Assembly (NCBI GenBank): GCA_003990705.1
Contig: AP018318.1
Coordinates: 62,001 to 126,000, forward strand
DNA: 64,000 nucleotides
Source: Nostoc sp. HK-01
GTDB lineage: Bacteria; Cyanobacteriota; Cyanobacteriia; Cyanobacteriales; Nostocaceae
Reading direction: 5' to 3'
Below the pieces are notes generated by a model. It ran no database searches and was not told where the DNA came from. It saw only the letters and a program-made list of their open reading frames with translations. Below, in pieces: positions 63,971 through 64,000 of this stretch; positions within the stretch are counted from its first letter, which is position 1, and every line of letters begins with the position of its first letter. Made by a program: the position numbers and the translations under genes.

Positions 63971-64000
63971 ATGAAAAACCCATAAATTTGTATCATTTTT
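63971..64000 (-). mobile_element. Partial copy of the MITE-like element
   Basis: On the minus strand the last 30 bases match 36954-36982 (AAAAATGATAC, then an AATTTATGGGTTTTTCAT-like stretch) with one substitution and one extra T. The copy is cut by the window edge, so its other end is not visible. Confidence 0.6.

Overview
The window reads as chromosomal DNA of a filamentous, probably heterocyst-forming cyanobacterium (Nostocales, Nostoc/Anabaena-like). The reasons are the many copies of the HIP1 palindrome GCGATCGC inside and between genes, a set of cyanobacterial marker genes (psaK, ldpA, ycf45, cyanobacterial-type gshA, the ado-aar-accA hydrocarbon cluster, SLH porin), long AT-rich intergenic spacers, and dispersed heptamer repeats and small inverted-repeat elements typical of Nostoc-type genomes. 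The species call is an inference; no rRNA gene is present.

Layout. 0.4-1.8 kb: an IS4-type transposase. 2.4-7.4 kb: a REC-GGDEF-EAL regulator, the clock-input Fe-S protein LdpA (carrying an in-frame low-complexity insertion) and the Ycf45/R3H ATPase. 8-14.4 kb: an outer-membrane SLH porin, secreted proteins of unknown function, a DUF1361 membrane protein and a baeRF-like protein. 14.4-22.5 kb: a PEP-synthase-like protein with a degenerate ATP-grasp half, an MgtC-type membrane protein, RecF and a Ca2+-type P-ATPase. 22.8-37.6 kb: a mixed stretch with a beta-propeller/transglutaminase fusion, a stand-alone Cas4/AddB-like nuclease, a phosphohexomutase, LapA, Uma2, a small response regulator with a structured leader, an agmatinase-family enzyme, a methyltransferase-HIT fusion lacking the HIT nucleophile, a 2OG-Fe(II) oxygenase, an O-methyltransferase remnant and SufE. 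37.7-43.1 kb: tRNA-Met, a LysM-M23 murein hydrolase, TrmL and GshA. 44.3-48.9 kb: a five-gene terminal oxidase operon (two DUF2231 membrane proteins plus subunits II, I, III). 49.1-57.2 kb: a CPA2 antiporter with Usp domains, a DUF1400 protein, a WGR-propeller protein, a lipoprotein HtrA coupled to TspO, a CAP-domain lipoprotein, PsaK and TrpF. 57.7-62.7 kb, all on the minus strand: ado, aar, accA, an SDR and folE. 62.9-63.7 kb: an orphan sugar ABC permease.

How the genes work together. The oxidase subunit II has lost the CuA ligands (CxExC...H is replaced by DxQxS...F), so this operon should encode the alternative respiratory terminal oxidase (ARTO/Cox3 class), probably a quinol oxidase. In heterocystous cyanobacteria such operons serve oxygen removal in the heterocyst. 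The ado-aar-accA block converts acyl-ACP to alkanes next to the carboxylase that feeds fatty-acid synthesis.

No complete undescribed defence or mobile system was found. The most promising unusual points are the CuA-less oxidase operon with heptamer repeats inside it, the in-frame repeat insertion in ldpA, the HIT domain without its nucleophile, the degenerate PEP synthase, the WGR-propeller and propeller-transglutaminase fusions, the solitary Fe-S nuclease, the structured leader that can hide a ribosome binding site, a Yfr1-like 11-nt motif, and two small inverted-repeat elements bounded by TA.
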